Positions 38,472-46,817 of a DNA stretch of 64,000 bases are shown piece after piece. Both the position numbers and the translations under genes were made by a program. The stretch's first letter is position 1. Every line of letters begins with the position of its first letter. Source of the stretch: Oscillatoriaceae cyanobacterium Prado104 (GTDB lineage: Bacteria > Cyanobacteriota > Cyanobacteriia > Cyanobacteriales > Microcoleaceae); contig JALOON010000032.1 of NCBI GenBank assembly GCA_025454405.1, positions 81,556 through 145,555 on the forward strand, given 5' to 3'. The notes under the pieces were generated by a model. That model ran no database searches, had not been told where the DNA came from, and saw only the letters and a program-made list of their open reading frames with translations.

Positions 38472-39251
38472 ATGAGATTAATTTGGTTTTTTTGTGTTGC
38501 TTTGACAGTATTGCTATGGTGTGGCAGTGCGATGGCCGGGGTTTTGAGCGATCGCATTGCCAATTTTCCGAATTGGGAAAGCAAGCCTCCTGTAACTGCT
38601 GCTAAGGGAGATTTGGCGTATCCAGAGTGGATGGGTGGCAATTGGAATGCTGCGAGTACGTTGGTAGATTTAGCTGCTCCTTTAGCCCCCAAGATTGTAA
38701 CGCCAGGGTTTGAAAGCAACCGCCGTTATTTGCAGCAGCCGGTTTTGTTTCAAGTGCGATTTCAACCGGAAAAAAATCTGGGCTTAATTGCTCGCGATCG
38801 CTTTAAAACCGAGCGAAAAATTGTAGCCGATCGCGCTTTTAACGGCTTGAATATTGCCAAGGCTTATTTGGGTGATGGTGGCGTACTTTCGGTAAAAGTC
38901 GATCCGCAGAATCCCAACCGCCAAATTACTTTTTTGAAAGGAGAACGACAGCTAATTTCAATTGTCACCAGTCGGGGAAGCGAGAGGCCGCATCCTGATG
39001 AATTCGCGGCAACTGAAATTTCCCAACAAATATTTCGGGGAGAGACAGATATTTATTTAAACGAGGTGGAAACAACTACGGCTTATCGATTGCTTGAGGG
39101 CGGGGAAAATGGCTTTTCTGCGAGTAACAAGATTGAAGCAGATCAAATGACAGCGATTTATTTGTCGCCACAAGATCCGAATTATTTTGCTGCTGGCGGG
39201 CATCCTGTGGCTTTGTACCGCTATCGGCTGGAGTTGTTGCCGATAGAATAA
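38472..39251 (+). CDS. DUF6816 family exported protein
   Basis: 259-residue cyanobacterial/plastid-type protein with an N-terminal signal peptide (MRLIWFFCVALTVLLWCGSAMA, in part) and probable cleavage after AMA, so it is expected in the thylakoid lumen or periplasm. Conserved NFPNWESKPPV and AYPEWMGGNW patterns define the family; function unknown. ATG at 38472 is preferred over the TTG at 38457. Convergent with the TOPRIM gene, one base apart. Confidence 0.85.
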   Translation: MRLIWFFCVALTVLLWCGSAMAGVLSDRIANFPNWESKPPVTAAKGDLAYPEWMGGNWNAASTLVDLAAPLAPKIVTPGFESNRRYLQQPVLFQVRFQPEKNLGLIARDRFKTERKIVADRAFNGLNIAKAYLGDGGVLSVKVDPQNPNRQITFLKGERQLISIVTSRGSERPHPDEFAATEISQQIFRGETDIYLNEVETTTAYRLLEGGENGFSASNKIEADQMTAIYLSPQDPNYFAAGGHPVALYRYRLELLPIE

Positions 39252-39252
39252 C

Positions 39253-39972
39253 CTAAGAAGAACAAAACTTCTGGAGATAGTTATAGAGTTCGCGAAATAA
39301 AGGACATTTTTTTTGAACTTCATTCGGATCGATCGCCATCAATAGCAAAGGAGTATGCAATCCTTTAGAAAAGCGCGTTCGATCGATATTGCTCTGATTT
39401 TCGACAATTGTTGACTCAATTAATGCTGTTGATAACTTTGCTTTACAGCAATCTTTTTCAGCATCATACTCGCTAAATGATTCTGGACTGTCAAACGGCA
39501 CATTTTTTTCTGTACTCAACCACCAACGCATTCGATCGTGCCTGCTTCTAAAATCTGAATGTTTAGCGATTGAATTATTCCAATCGGCAATAATCCAAGA
39601 TTCGATTTCCGGCGCTGCAAACCCAACAAATTTTTCGATACTGGCAGATTCTGGTATTTTGGATAACTCTTCTAATATTTTTGATTTTTGTTTGTGAGAA
39701 TCGCGACAATCCAAATCGTCAAAAACTAAAATCAATTTGCATTGATTTGGTTCTGCTTTTAAGGCGATCGGCAATTCTTGCTCGATCTGCTCGATTAAGC
39801 TGTTACCTGTTTTTCCATAACCACCTGATTTATTAGGTTTAGGGCCAGGTTTTTGACGGATAGGTGTTTTTCGTTCAAATCTACAGCCAGGAAAAGTTTT
39901 TTCTAAAAAAGGCAATAAGCCTCTAACCTCAGCTTCACCGCCTCCAGAGAAAACCCACACTACCACGGCCAT
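39253..39972 (-). CDS. TOPRIM-fold nuclease-like protein (DUF4276/RloB-like)
   Basis: 239-residue protein. The TOPRIM-like pattern is visible: an N-terminal acidic loop SGGGEAEV (Glu13/Glu15), a strand ending LILVFDDLDCRD (the DxD motif) and PEIESWIIADW. Such proteins accompany AAA ATPases in defence modules (compare OLD, RloAB, PARIS); here it overlaps the ATPase gene by 13 bases. A nuclease function is inferred from the fold; which type of system it forms is not known. Confidence 0.82.
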   Translation of the reverse strand: MAVVVWVFSGGGEAEVRGLLPFLEKTFPGCRFERKTPIRQKPGPKPNKSGGYGKTGNSLIEQIEQELPIALKAEPNQCKLILVFDDLDCRDSHKQKSKILEELSKIPESASIEKFVGFAAPEIESWIIADWNNSIAKHSDFRSRHDRMRWWLSTEKNVPFDSPESFSEYDAEKDCCKAKLSTALIESTIVENQSNIDRTRFSKGLHTPLLLMAIDPNEVQKKCPLFRELYNYLQKFCSS

Positions 39973-41261
39973 CCTCCCACAGTTGGATCGCCAACACGGT
40001 ATAAGTCACCTAATTGCCATCCCTCTTCAAGTTTGGGTTCTAGCAGTTCTTTGGAAAGAGATTTGACCGAGAAATGCGTTCTGTTTTCGGAATAAAAACA
40101 CAGAACATTCTCTAGGCGATCGGTAAAGCTATCTAAAAGATCGGGACTGTGTGTAGTAATAATTATCTGAGTTTTTGTGGCAGCTTGCTTAATCCACTCA
40201 GCTAAAATTGGCATCCACGATACGTGCAATCCTAATTCAGGTTCATCGATGACTATCAAAGAAGGAAGCTGTCGGGAATGTAAGATAGTTGCCCAACAAA
40301 GCATCCTCACAGTTCCATCTGACATTTCGTCAAGGTAGAAAGGTTCTTTGATACCATCAAAATACCATTCTACAGTGAGAGATAGGCGACCCGAACGTAC
40401 AGGTTTAATGCGGCGAGTTTTTGGTAATATCGACTTCATCGCCTCGTTAATACTATCTTCAAAGTCGATATTTTGGCATAAATTATCTAAAACTAACGGC
40501 AGATTATCTCCCGAGGCAGATAGGTAAAGATCGCTGCCACCTATTTTAGGTTCTACAGTTCTAATTAAATTTAAGTTCATATTATTGGCATTATAAAATT
40601 GCCATTTGGAAATAAATTCAATTAGTTCCCGTCTGATTTTGTAAACGGGTGTAATTTCTGGGGGGAACTGGCTATTTTCAAGCAGCGCCGGAATCGTCAA
40701 TAAACCCAAGGAATTTGTAGGAATATTATCTAAGCTTTCAAAATGAGTTGGCTCTTGACCGGGAGAATTGTAAACTGATAAAAGTCCTTGCCCTAATTCT
40801 CGATCGTGCAATTTATAATAATAAAAAGGTGGTTTGCTGGCGAGGTAAAACAAATCTTCTCCGCCATATAGATATTCTTGAGAAATACTCGCCCTCGCTT
40901 TTTGTTTGTCAGCATAAAGTATGAGATCGAGAATTGCGCTGTCTTTTTGAAGATTACCAGTTTGATTGATTTGCGAAAAACAGCAGGCAATATTGACTTT
41001 GGCTGGACTTTCAACATTGATATCTAGGATGCGATCGCCACCTATTTTAGCAACAGCATCCTCAAAGCTACTCACACCTCGACTTTCATCGGGAACAGCG
41101 GTCAAGCAATCTTTTAAAAATTTCAAACAACTGATGAAATTGCTTTTACCCGAACCGTTCGAGCCGATAAATACATTCAGTTTGTCTAAATTTACTGGGG
41201 GTTCTAAGTGCAGATTTTTATAATTTTTTGCGTTCAGAAATCGAAGAATTGGTTGATTCAT
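39960..41261 (-). CDS. AAA ATPase (AAA_21, RecF/OLD-like)
   Basis: 433-residue ABC/SMC-type ATPase: Walker A FIGSNGSGKSNF (about residues 31-42), signature LSDGTVRML, Walker B SLIVIDEPELGLH and the H-loop TTHSPDLL. It has no long coiled coil. I chose the ATG at 41261 because GGAG lies eight bases upstream; the frame opens at 41285. With the overlapping TOPRIM gene it forms a two-gene ATPase-nuclease operon of the kind used in phage defence; unproven here. Confidence 0.9.
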   Translation of the reverse strand: MNQPILRFLNAKNYKNLHLEPPVNLDKLNVFIGSNGSGKSNFISCLKFLKDCLTAVPDESRGVSSFEDAVAKIGGDRILDINVESPAKVNIACCFSQINQTGNLQKDSAILDLILYADKQKARASISQEYLYGGEDLFYLASKPPFYYYKLHDRELGQGLLSVYNSPGQEPTHFESLDNIPTNSLGLLTIPALLENSQFPPEITPVYKIRRELIEFISKWQFYNANNMNLNLIRTVEPKIGGSDLYLSASGDNLPLVLDNLCQNIDFEDSINEAMKSILPKTRRIKPVRSGRLSLTVEWYFDGIKEPFYLDEMSDGTVRMLCWATILHSRQLPSLIVIDEPELGLHVSWMPILAEWIKQAATKTQIIITTHSPDLLDSFTDRLENVLCFYSENRTHFSVKSLSKELLEPKLEEGWQLGDLYRVGDPTVGGWPW

Positions 41262-41339
41262 GCGATCGCTCCGGTTATCTAGCATAATTCGGGAAGCACA
41301 AACTAATTTATTGTGAAGTGATGATTTGAGACATCTCTG

Positions 41340-41705
41340 CTAATTGTCCTTATCCTCACCAATTTTGTCGCGATTCAAAAATACTTCCAACAACTCGAAA
41401 AATCGATCTAAGGCATCCCTTTCATCAGCAGAAAAGAAGAGAATGATACTATGCCATCCGTGAGTTGAAGTAATCTTATATCTTTCTTGTATCCATTCTT
41501 GAAATCCCTCAAGTTGTTGTTGTTGCTCTGTATCGGGCAATCCAAGTTCTGCTCTAGCCATCTCATATCCATCTAGAAAAGCACGCAGGCGGGTAATTGA
41601 AGGCTTGCCCAAATACATCCCCGGTCTTTGTTTAATTCTTTGCAGCAAATCAAAGAAGAATTCATATTTAACATCTAGTTTATTAACATTCGCTTCGGCT
41701 ACCAT
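41340..41705 (-). CDS. probable immunity protein of the papain-fold toxin
   Basis: 121-residue acidic protein lying 15 bases downstream of the toxin gene. The pattern FFDLLQRIKQRPGMYLGKPS, LRAFLDGYEMARAELGL and FFELLEVFLNRD is that of small proteins regularly encoded beside polymorphic toxins, from my recall. An immunity role is inferred from this pairing. Confidence 0.7.
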   Translation of the reverse strand: MVAEANVNKLDVKYEFFFDLLQRIKQRPGMYLGKPSITRLRAFLDGYEMARAELGLPDTEQQQQLEGFQEWIQERYKITSTHGWHSIILFFSADERDALDRFFELLEVFLNRDKIGEDKDN

Positions 41706-41720
41706 AAAAAGAATCTCCTA

Positions 41721-42098
41721 TTAAAAGTCTTCTTCTGTTACTATAAACTGTAAGCCATTAAATATTTTACCGTAAAATATCAGGTTTGTCATCCATTGCT
41801 CTCTAGTAAGCCCGTCCGGGTGATGGTTGTCAAAAATAGTTTCTCTACCGTTGATAACGATCGCGATTCCTTCGTGGCGGCCATTTTCTGAAATAGCTTC
41901 TCCCGGTACACTATCATCATAAATGCCACTGTTACGACCTCTTCCGTATCCTGTGAACAGTTTTATACGCTTTCCACGAACTCCTTGACTTATCAGATAC
42001 TCTTGGATTTCTTGGGCGCACTCAACACATTTGAAATTTTCATATCGCTCGACAATAGCTTTAATTTGCTGTATTTGCTCGGTACTAATTTCGCTCAT
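41721..42098 (-). CDS. papain-fold toxin domain protein (Tox-PL-2-like)
   Basis: 125 residues. FKCVECAQEIQEYL presents a catalytic-type Cys (Cys24 or Cys27) at the start of a helix, and RHEGIAIVINGRETIFDNHHPDG the His; together they match the papain-fold toxin 2 pattern. There is no signal, RHS, or delivery domain, so this is a bare toxin tip or an orphan module. I prefer the ATG at 42098 (MSEISTEQ) to the upstream one at 42125. Confidence 0.75.
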   Translation of the reverse strand: MSEISTEQIQQIKAIVERYENFKCVECAQEIQEYLISQGVRGKRIKLFTGYGRGRNSGIYDDSVPGEAISENGRHEGIAIVINGRETIFDNHHPDGLTREQWMTNLIFYGKIFNGLQFIVTEEDF

Positions 42099-42189
42099 AT
42101 CCCCCGTCCCCACTGCCAACGGCATAAAAATTTAGGGCAGGCAAAATGCCTGCCCTACAAAAGTGAAAAAGAAGTTTTTCACCTTCTAA

Positions 42190-42290
42190 TATCATGTCCC
42201 GTCGATCGCCAGTTATAACAACTGTTTGTAGTGAGGAATTTAGTGCTCAAAAAGAGCGGAATAAAGTCCTCACTACGAACCTTCACCTTC
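42190..42290. repeat. AGTCC hairpin family with a longer shared flank
   Basis: TTTGTAGTGAGGAATTTAGT and ATAAAGTCCTCACTACGAAC form a hairpin (42223-42280). The flank ATATCATGTCC...CAGT...AACTGTTTGTAG recurs at 49242-49335, so the unit is about 95 bp, longer than the hairpin. Confidence 0.8.
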
Positions 42291-42315
42291 TAACTTGCAA
42301 CTTTCAAATTGTCCG

Positions 42316-43569
42316 TTACTGCACAAACTTTTTGAATGCCAGCGTCACGTTATGCCCGCCAAATCCAAAAGAATTAGACAAAGCTACGTCAACTTTTAGA
42401 TCGCGGCTGGTATGGGGAACGTAATCTAAATCGCACTCCGAATCGGGATTTTCTAGGTTGATTGTCGGGGGAACTTTATCGTTCGCGATCGCCATTACTG
42501 TTGCCACCGCTTCAATCCCTCCTGAACCTCCCAAAAGATGGCCGGTCATCGACTTGGTAGAACTAACTGCTATTTTGTAAGCGTTTTCTCCCAAAACTCT
42601 TTTAATCGCCTTCGTTTCCGTAGAATCGTTGGGCAGAGTGCTCGTACCGTGGGCGTTGATGTAACTCACCAAATCCGGCGTTAAGCCCGCATCCTTCAGC
42701 GCTAAAGCTATAGCCCGCGATGCGCCTTCGCCCCCCGGAACTGGGGAAGTCATGTGATAGGCATCGCAAGTCAAACCGTAGCCGACAATTTCCGCATAAA
42801 TCCGGGCGTTGCGGGCGATCGCGTGTTCCATTTCTTCTAGAATCAGAATGCCCGCACCTTCGCCAACTACAAAACCATCGCGATCGCGATCGAACGGACG
42901 GCAAGCATGAGTCGGATCGCCGTTGCGCGTCGAAAGCGCCTTCGCCGCAGCAAAACCCGCCACGCACAAAGGAGTTACCGCCGCTTCCGTACCGCCGCAA
43001 ATCATTGCCTGCGCGTAACCCGACTGCACCAAGCGAAACGCATCGCCCACCGCATTCGACCCCGCAGCACAAGCCGTTACCGTGCAAGAGTTCGGTCCCT
43101 TAGCGCCCGTTTGAATCGCCGTCAGGCCCGCCGCCATATTCGCAATCATCATGGGAATCATGAACGGACTGCACCGCGAAGGCCCGCGATTCAGGTAGAT
43201 CTCTTGCTGGTCTTCCAAAACCTTCAGCCCGCCAATGCCAGTGCCGATAATGACACCCACTTGTTCTGCGTTCAGGTCGTTAATCTCAAACTTGGCATCA
43301 GCCAGGGCTTGTTTGCTAGCCGATACCGCAAACTGCGCGAAGCGGTCCATCCGCTTGGCTTCCTTGCGTTCCAAATACTCGTGAGGGTCGTAGCCCTTTA
43401 CCTCTCCAGCTATGCGACAGTCGTGCCGCGACGCATCGAACAACGAGATCGGGCCGATGCCATTCTTCCCGGCCATCAGCCCTTCCCAATACTCGGACAA
43501 AGTATTGCCGATCGGTGTAATCGCGCCGAGACCCGTGATAACAACGCGCTTACGCTCTAAATTTGCCAT
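42316..43569 (-). CDS. fabF: beta-ketoacyl-ACP synthase II
   Basis: 417-residue condensing enzyme that elongates acyl-ACP with malonyl-ACP in fatty acid synthesis. Catalytic Cys in TACAAGSNAVGDA, His in NAHGTSTLPND and His in TKSMTGHLLGGSGG; Lys precedes the latter. It lies 110 bases after acpP on the same strand, the standard acpP-fabF order. Confidence 0.98.
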   Translation of the reverse strand: MANLERKRVVITGLGAITPIGNTLSEYWEGLMAGKNGIGPISLFDASRHDCRIAGEVKGYDPHEYLERKEAKRMDRFAQFAVSASKQALADAKFEINDLNAEQVGVIIGTGIGGLKVLEDQQEIYLNRGPSRCSPFMIPMMIANMAAGLTAIQTGAKGPNSCTVTACAAGSNAVGDAFRLVQSGYAQAMICGGTEAAVTPLCVAGFAAAKALSTRNGDPTHACRPFDRDRDGFVVGEGAGILILEEMEHAIARNARIYAEIVGYGLTCDAYHMTSPVPGGEGASRAIALALKDAGLTPDLVSYINAHGTSTLPNDSTETKAIKRVLGENAYKIAVSSTKSMTGHLLGGSGGIEAVATVMAIANDKVPPTINLENPDSECDLDYVPHTSRDLKVDVALSNSFGFGGHNVTLAFKKFVQ

Positions 43570-43679
43570 GATTTCGATTTCAAGAAATTAAACACCCAGA
43601 ACGCAGAACAAAAGAGAAATAAAAATTCCTCTAACATCCCTCTTTTTAGGTATAAAAGAGGGGAGTCAAGGTAAGTATT

Positions 43680-43934
43680 TTATGCTTTTGGTGCTGCTAG
43701 TTTGCTGCTGATGAAATCAACAGCCGCTTGAACAGTAGCAATTCCTTCTGCCGCTTCGTCTGGAATTTCAATATCAAACTCTTCTTCCAGCGCCATGACC
43801 AACTCTACGGTATCTAAGGAATCTGCTCCTAAATCGTTGGCAAAGTTGGCTTCGGGCTTGACTTCGCTCGCATCAACTTCTAGTTGGTCGGCTACTATTT
43901 TCTTGACTCTGGCAAAAATTTCGTCTTGGCTCAT
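43680..43934 (-). CDS. acpP: acyl carrier protein
   Basis: 84-residue ACP. The phosphopantetheine serine is in [23 protein letters not shown] lies seven bases before the ATG. Promoter presumably in the 43935-44392 gap. Confidence 0.98.
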   Translation of the reverse strand: MSQDEIFARVKKIVADQLEVDASEVKPEANFANDLGADSLDTVELVMALEEEFDIEIPDEAAEGIATVQAAVDFISSKLAAPKA

Positions 43935-44392
43935 AGAATTCTCCGGTGTGGAAACCCAAATTTTACTCTGAGAGGGAACTTGACAGGCAATTTCTTTCCC
44001 CCAGAGTTCCTGGGTAATAATTTGTTTTACACATCCTGCAGGTACTGCTACCTGAGTCTTGCCAGCGATCGACCTGTTGTCGGGGCTGCAGGGCCGTAAC
44101 TTTGAGAGACGGATTGCTGGCAGGTGCTGTATTGGTTGTTAGTCGCGTATCTAATCTTATCCGAAAGGGGGATCTTGCGCAGACAGGCTTGCCACTTTTC
44201 TAAGCGACACTTTGCAGGAGTGTTTGGGGCCACTGACAGCGTTGCAAAGCTAAAAAAAAATATGTCGGTTCCCCGAAACTCCGAAAGTCCTGTTTACTCT
44301 GGTATGGAAGCCCGATCGCGCGGCCGATCGAAACTATTTCTCGATCGGGTTTCTTTCTGCCTTGTATCCTTTGTCTCTTCAGAAACACTACC
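43935..44392. other. divergent acpP / hdrB-like upstream region
   Basis: 458 bases between genes transcribed in opposite directions. No gene or member of the dispersed repeat families was recognised; promoters for both sides are expected here. Confidence 0.45.
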
Positions 44393-45298
44393 ATGCCATC
44401 TCAGACACTCAAGTACGCTTATTACCCCGGTTGCGTCGCCCAGGGCGCGGCACGGGAACTTTACATTTCTACGGCGGCTTTGGCTCAGGCTTTGGGTATC
44501 GAACTTGTGGAACTCAAAAAGGCTGCCTGCTGCGGTTCCGGTACTTTCAAGGAGGATTCGCAGTTGCTGGAAGATACTGTTAATGCCCGGAATATTGCTT
44601 TGGCTGAGGAACTGAACTTGCCTTTGCTGACGCATTGCAGCACTTGTCAGGGTGTAATCGGTCGCGCGGACGATCGACTCAAACACGCTCAGGCCAACGA
44701 TCCGGGCTATGTAGAACAGGTTAACGGTTTGCTGGAGGCACAAGGCTGTTCTCCCTACCAAGGTTCTACCGAAGTCAAACATATATTGTGGGCGATCGTT
44801 GCTGATTACGGTTTGGCCGAAGTTCAACAGCGAGTTACTCGCCAGTTATCGGGTTTGAAGTGCGCGGCTTTTTACGGCTGTTACCTGCTGCGGGGTCAAA
44901 CCAACCTCGGTTACGATGACCCGCACCAACCGGAATCGATGGAAAATGTATTTCGGGCGGTTGGGGCAACTCCGGTTTATTATCGGGGACGGACGCAGTG
45001 CTGCGGTTGGCCGATTTCGAGTTACGCGACTAACCAATCTTTTCAAATGGCGGGCAAACACATTCAAGATGCTATTGACAGCGGAGCTGATTGTATGGTA
45101 ACGCCTTGCCCGCTGTGCCATTTAAATTTGGATTCGCGACAGCCGGAAGTGGAGGGAGTCATCGGGAAAAAGTTGGGTTTGCCGGTGCTGCATTTTCCGC
45201 AGTTAGTGGCTTTGGCTTTGGGCGTCGAACCGAAAAAATTGGGGTTGGACAGACATATTGTTTCGACTAAACCCGTGTTGGAAAAATTGGGATTTTAA
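44393..45298 (+). CDS. CoB-CoM heterodisulfide reductase subunit B-like protein (CCG domain)
   Basis: 301-residue protein with two Cys-rich CCG domains: YYPGC, AACCGSG and HCSTCQG in the first half, FYGCYLLRG, QCCGWP and PCPLCH in the second. Such domains bind non-cubane [4Fe-4S] clusters in HdrB; cyanobacterial members are related to the SdhC-like (type E) succinate dehydrogenase subunits. No HdrA/HdrC or sdhAB gene is nearby, so its partner is unknown. Confidence 0.9.
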   Translation: MPSQTLKYAYYPGCVAQGAARELYISTAALAQALGIELVELKKAACCGSGTFKEDSQLLEDTVNARNIALAEELNLPLLTHCSTCQGVIGRADDRLKHAQANDPGYVEQVNGLLEAQGCSPYQGSTEVKHILWAIVADYGLAEVQQRVTRQLSGLKCAAFYGCYLLRGQTNLGYDDPHQPESMENVFRAVGATPVYYRGRTQCCGWPISSYATNQSFQMAGKHIQDAIDSGADCMVTPCPLCHLNLDSRQPEVEGVIGKKLGLPVLHFPQLVALALGVEPKKLGLDRHIVSTKPVLEKLGF

Positions 45299-45324
45299 TA
45301 GGTCCCAGAGTGTTCGATCGACCG

Positions 45325-45435
45325 CAGGTGGGGAGGGTGAAGCATTTGGACATAAAATCTGCAAATTTTGGCATAAATTGTCGCCCAAATGCTTCACCCC
45401 TACATCAGATTGCAAAGCTTGAGATTCTTTTTACC
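45325..45435. repeat. interrupted palindrome (GTGAAGCATTTGG family), inverted copy
   Basis: GGGTGAAGCATTTGGACATA and TTGTCGCCCAAATGCTTCAC flank a short spacer, followed by CCCTACATCAGATTGCAAAG and TTTTTACCAGATGTTTA. It is the reverse complement of the copies at 13345-13470 and 15345-15465. Confidence 0.9.
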
Positions 45436-45441
45436 AGATGT

Positions 45442-46056
45442 TTATTTCAGTCGATTTAATACGCGCAGAACGTTGTAGAGTTCATTCCGCTGGCGGTTCA
45501 ACGAAAAATCTTCAGAAAAACTGTATTGTGATTTATCCAATTTCACAAACATCGAATAAGCGCCATTACTGACTAAACCAAATGTTGCATTTTGCGGCTG
45601 GGGATTGGCGGACATATAAGCAAGTGCTTGGGGTAAGGCAACCTCTATGTTAAATGAGGTGCGTTTGGCTTCCACTAAAATAATCCACAGATGTTCTTGG
45701 ACGATGAGGCTATCGATGCGCCCTTGGTAAACTTTGTTATCTCGATCTTCTATTTCCAGCCGAACAGATGTTTCAGAACGCAAATGAAAGGGCGGATCGT
45801 AGAATCCCGCGAGTTCCAGCAATGGAGCAATGACAATGAAATTGACGGCATTTTCTAGTAAATGTCCGTATTGGCGGTGGTAAAGATAGCGCTGTTTAAT
45901 CAGATCTAATCTTTGTTGTTCTGTTGCAGTTAATTCAGGCAAGTCGATCGACCATTCAGTAAAAAATGATGGCTCGTCATTCCGAGACAATCCGAATCGA
46001 GTTTCTGCTTCAGCTAAGCTATCGATATAATCCGTAATTGCTAATACTTGAACCAT
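45442..46056 (-). CDS. type I restriction R-subunit N-domain-like protein (PD-(D/E)xK)
   Basis: 204-residue cyanobacterial HSDR_N-like protein. The nuclease core is visible as GRIDSLIVQEH followed by WIILVEAKRTSF (D...ExK). No methylase, specificity or helicase gene is nearby, so this is an orphan; many cyanobacteria have such single genes. DNA cleavage activity is not shown. Confidence 0.8.
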   Translation of the reverse strand: MVQVLAITDYIDSLAEAETRFGLSRNDEPSFFTEWSIDLPELTATEQQRLDLIKQRYLYHRQYGHLLENAVNFIVIAPLLELAGFYDPPFHLRSETSVRLEIEDRDNKVYQGRIDSLIVQEHLWIILVEAKRTSFNIEVALPQALAYMSANPQPQNATFGLVSNGAYSMFVKLDKSQYSFSEDFSLNRQRNELYNVLRVLNRLK

Positions 46057-46654
<598 letters not shown>

Positions 46655-46817
46655 CAAGCGATTCCTTGCGCTTGTCCGGTGGCGGACGCGGGAGAGGGGG
46701 TAATTAATTTGCTCCCTCTCTTTTTGTCGCGGAATCTGCATTTGGCGGCCGGAAGAAGGTAAAAATAATAAAACCTGGGTTTTATGACGCGATCGCTAAG
46801 CAGGAGTAGTACCTAAA

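Noticed and set aside
39512..39524. A further TGTACTCAA motif inside the TOPRIM gene
   Set aside because: Single copy within a coding region and away from any promoter; about one chance match is expected in 64 kb.
45442..46056. A complete type I restriction-modification system
   Set aside because: Only a short HsdR-N-like nuclease gene is present; no methylase, specificity or helicase gene adjoins it.
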